A stretch of 34,824 nt of DNA from contig LSSN01000709.1 in assembly GCA_001970855.1 (NCBI GenBank), positions 1 through 34,824 of the forward strand, in the 5' to 3' direction. The number at the start of each line of letters is the position of its first letter. Within the stretch, counting starts at the first letter, position 1. The notes under the pieces were generated by a model that saw only the letters and a program-made list of their open reading frames with translations, did no database searches and was not told where the DNA came from. This stretch comes from Smittium culicis. Lineage: Eukaryota; Kickxellomycota; Harpellomycetes; Harpellales; Legeriomycetaceae. The position numbers and the translations under genes are program-made. Positions 32,601-34,824 of the stretch are shown here, one piece after another.

Positions 32601-33030
32601 ATGTTATATTTTTTTTTCAAGTAATACTTTAAAAATTAAATATACTTATATAAAAATCAAATATATGTAAATAAAAATCAAAGTGCCTTTCCAATTAGGC
32701 GAACAATAATTTTGGCATTAAAATAATCGTCCCAACAATTATAAGCATAAGCAAAGTGCTTTCTTCAGTAGGAGTCCCTCATATAATAAAATATTCCCGT
32801 CCTAATTTCAAATTCTTCGCGTTTTAAACGAAATTTAAAAAGTAGGAATATGCATCGGCTTCTAAATCTTTCCACACTGAATTAAATAAGGTATTGATTC
32901 TACATCTAATTTGTTTTTTTTTGAATCCTTTTAATTTATTTATAATTTAAACATTTTCTTGACATTGGTAGGAATTATATATAATTATAAACACTCATGT
33001 TATAGAATAAATTCGAGTGATCCAGACTCT
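23690..33030. other. Second AT-rich desert
   Basis: About 9.3 kb of extremely AT-rich DNA with no supportable gene, RNA or MITE. An open frame of 66 codons at 31373-31573 encodes a wholly hydrophobic peptide of the kind random A/T sequence gives. Only simple repeats stand out. TTAA words are abundant, yet no recognisable TTAA-targeted element is present. Confidence 0.6.
25696..25723. repeat. 7-bp tandem repeat (AATCTAT)4
   Basis: Four perfect units of AATCTAT. It is a simple microsatellite. Confidence 0.85.
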
Positions 33031-33033
33031 GAC

Positions 33034-33232
33034 TAGTCTTTTTCCAGTGCCAAAACTCTTAAACTTAATTAAAAATCATAATTGGATAAGTCAAAATATA
33101 CCTATTTATTATTGGATAAACTGAAATTATTAACCAATAAAGTATTATCTCTCTATATTAAATTATCAGTTATACATTTGGTTGGATAATTTTGGTAGTT
33201 GCATAAAAAGCCAAATGCCCATTAAGGGTTAA
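33034..33232 (+). mobile_element. piggyBac-type MITE, family B, degenerate left end
   Basis: The right end GCCCATTAAGGG plus TTAA (33229-33232), preceded by GGTTGGATAATTTTGG, is the family B R end. The left end CTTTTTCCAGTGCCAAAACTC aligns with the family B L end but its TTAA has decayed to TAGT (33034-33037). Length is 199 bp. It is the only member seen right of 23680. Confidence 0.75.
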
Positions 33233-33399
33233 ACCTGATTTTTTTTTTATTTCTATAATTTTTAATGAGTACAACTTTAATAAATAAATAATAAAGATTA
33301 AAAATTCATTTACAACTGTGAAGGCTAATTGAATAGTATTATTTATTAGATTTAATTAAAGATTGAGCGATAAATGACCACTAGATGAAAGTAATCCAA

Positions 33400-34190
33400 G
33401 TACGGGTAATATTGTTGGATAAAAAATTCAAAGCAAACAGACAAAAATCAAGACGATGATCAACGAATCAGTAGTCTGTACTATATGATGAGGGCGGGAT
33501 TATTTTAATTAAAATATGATTGGCATTGAGTTGGTGTAAATTAAATTAGGAAGAAATGGGAATCAGAATTGGAGATTTGTTTACTCGGGTCATGAAACTG
33601 AGTAAGCTAAAATAAGGAGAATTACAGTCACAATACAAACCTAGGCAAAAATAATACTATTAGGAGGACTAAAGATGGCTTTTATGAGTAAATTTGTAGA
33701 GAATAGGAGTCTGGGTTGAAGGCTGAATAAGTCTTGCTGAATATTTGCAACCGAATAAAGGGCTAACCTAGAAGAATGTGATTGAATACCAAACTTTACA
33801 GTATGCATTAAGCTGTTAATGTACCCTCAGGCACAGGTTTATATAGATTTAGCGCATTAATAGTACATATTTCCCCTGAATTCGGTTATATTCGTTAATA
33901 TGATATTCAGTTCCCTAATAACAGTGCATGAAATAATAGGCTGTGTACGAAGAATTCAAAGTTGGCAGGGGATCAAAATTTCAAATAAAGGGAAATACCA
34001 TTATCGTTTTAGCTAATATGAAGCACCAGAAAGCCTCTTAAGGCTGTACACTCTTTATCACCAGCACGACTAGACACTTAGTATACCTAATCTGGGCTCT
34101 TTGAAGGCCTAAAGTTACAAACTCCAGGACGCTCTGACTAGATTCGATTAGATTCATTTCTGCTAAAAGGTGACAAGTTTACGTTATTAC
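33400..34190. other. GC-richer unidentified relic
   Basis: This block is clearly less AT-rich than the desert to its left. A forward frame at about 33868-34013 is open for about 50 codons and reads SSLITVHEIIGCVRRIQSWQ among others; neighbouring stretches in the same frame (YEAPESLLRLYTLYHQHD) are also protein-like but interrupted by stops. I recognise no domain and no terminal repeats. It is probably another decayed transposable element in the upstream flank of the Fox2-like gene. Confidence 0.3.
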
Positions 34191-34199
34191 AGCGTAGTA

Positions 34200-34754
34200 G
34201 AATAGATAAAAAAATATTTAAATCAGGATAAAAAATATTATACTTTGCTTAACGTACCTCTGTAAATAGTTTATAAATATTAGAGTAAACATCACTTTAT
34301 TTACCTTTAAAAAAATATACATGTTGCATATTCAACGTTGGAATAAAATATATTCAAAACTTAAAACCCAAACCCGGAACCATAAATTTTTTTTATTAAA
34401 AATGCTCTCCAAAAATCTTGTAATATTTATTCGGTTTCATAATATTAAACTTGCTATAAAAAAAACAAAATATACCTAAGTATAAATACTCCATCTTTTG
34501 GTTCATGTCACTACTTCATTTATCTTTTTATTGATTAAAGTGTACTTTACAATATTTTTATAACCGTAAGTTAATATCAGTACTCAATAGCGCTAATAAT
34601 ATCAATACTAATACCAATTGTGCATAATTCTTTATAAATTGATTCATTGTTTTAATTCTTTTTCAAAATTTTATTTTACAAATAACTTTAACTGTATTAT
34701 ATTTTTCATAGAGCCAAAACCTTCCTTACTTACTACCAATATAATTTTTGTAAT
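34200..34754 (+). promoter_or_regulatory. Upstream region of the Fox2-like gene
   Basis: 555 bp of AT-rich DNA before the start codon. TA-rich words such as TATATTTTTC near 34697 could serve as a TATA box. No oleate-response-type (CGG-N-TTA) or other specific site was recognised. Confidence 0.3.
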
Positions 34755-34815
34755 ATGAGTCAACAACAGGTTAGATTCGACGGTCGTGTTGCTATTGTAA
34801 CAGGCGCAGGTGGCG
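34755..34815 (+). CDS. Fox2-like peroxisomal multifunctional beta-oxidation enzyme, exon 1 (partial)
   Basis: The first 20 codons read MSQQQVRFDGRVAIVTGAGG and then split a Gly codon. This is the N-terminus of a short-chain dehydrogenase/reductase: a first beta strand (RVAIVTGA) and the start of the TGxxxGxG NAD(P)-binding loop. The offset of the strand from Met and the TGAGGG spelling match fungal Fox2 and animal HSD17B4, where two such domains precede a 2-enoyl-CoA hydratase 2 domain. These act in the peroxisome on the second and third steps of fatty-acid beta-oxidation. GT at 34816 follows and the frame would lose the glycine loop if read through (next residues Lys-Ile), so the exon ends here. 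With only 20 residues another SDR enzyme cannot be excluded. Confidence 0.65.
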
Positions 34816-34824
34816 GTAAGATTT
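34816..34824 (+). other. 5' splice site and start of intron 1
   Basis: GTAAGATTT follows TGGCG. GTAAG is the standard strong fungal donor. It falls after the first base of the third Gly codon of TGAGGG, a phase-1 intron whose 3' end is outside the window. Confidence 0.65.

Overview
The window looks like nuclear DNA of an AT-rich, intron-containing fungus. The two genes that can be read are an alpha-arrestin-like protein with a long Ser/Asn/Lys-rich tail and the first exon of a peroxisomal Fox2-type multifunctional beta-oxidation enzyme. An early-diverging lineage such as Zoopagomycota/Kickxellomycotina or Glomeromycotina would fit the base composition and repeat content. That placement is inference; no rRNA, tRNA or other marker gene is present to settle it.

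Layout. 1-1930 is a less AT-rich block holding a decayed non-LTR (LINE) retrotransposon on the minus strand, recognisable by its AP-endonuclease-like domain. At 2273-2616, just upstream of that relic, lie arrays of heat-shock elements with near-perfect 5-bp phasing, one run being six perfect alternating units. 2640-9190 is a very AT-rich gene desert with a small GC-richer island of hairpins at 3960-4177. 9197-23680 is a mosaic of decayed transposon coding fragments and short (about 197-200 bp) inverted-repeat elements that start CCCTTTC, end GAAAGGG and are flanked by TTAA. These are best explained as piggyBac-type MITEs. At least thirteen copies in two related families are present, and two copies sit inside older copies at internal TTAA sites. 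A 658-bp direct repeat flanks the 227-base assembly gap at 12632-12858. The only complete gene, the arrestin-like CDS, is at 15978-18131 (+). Between 21420 and about 22950 there are traces of what may be a DIRS-type retroelement: a YMDD box, then a tyrosine-recombinase-like segment, split by two MITEs. 23690-33030 is a second AT-rich desert with no recognisable element. A lone MITE lies at 33034-33232, followed by a GC-richer unidentified relic at about 33400-34190. The window ends in exon 1 of the Fox2-like gene, whose 5' splice site is visible.

The two genes have no evident functional link. The strongest biological signals are the TTAA-targeted MITE family with its nested insertions and preserved target site, and the heat-shock-element arrays with no intact gene beside them.
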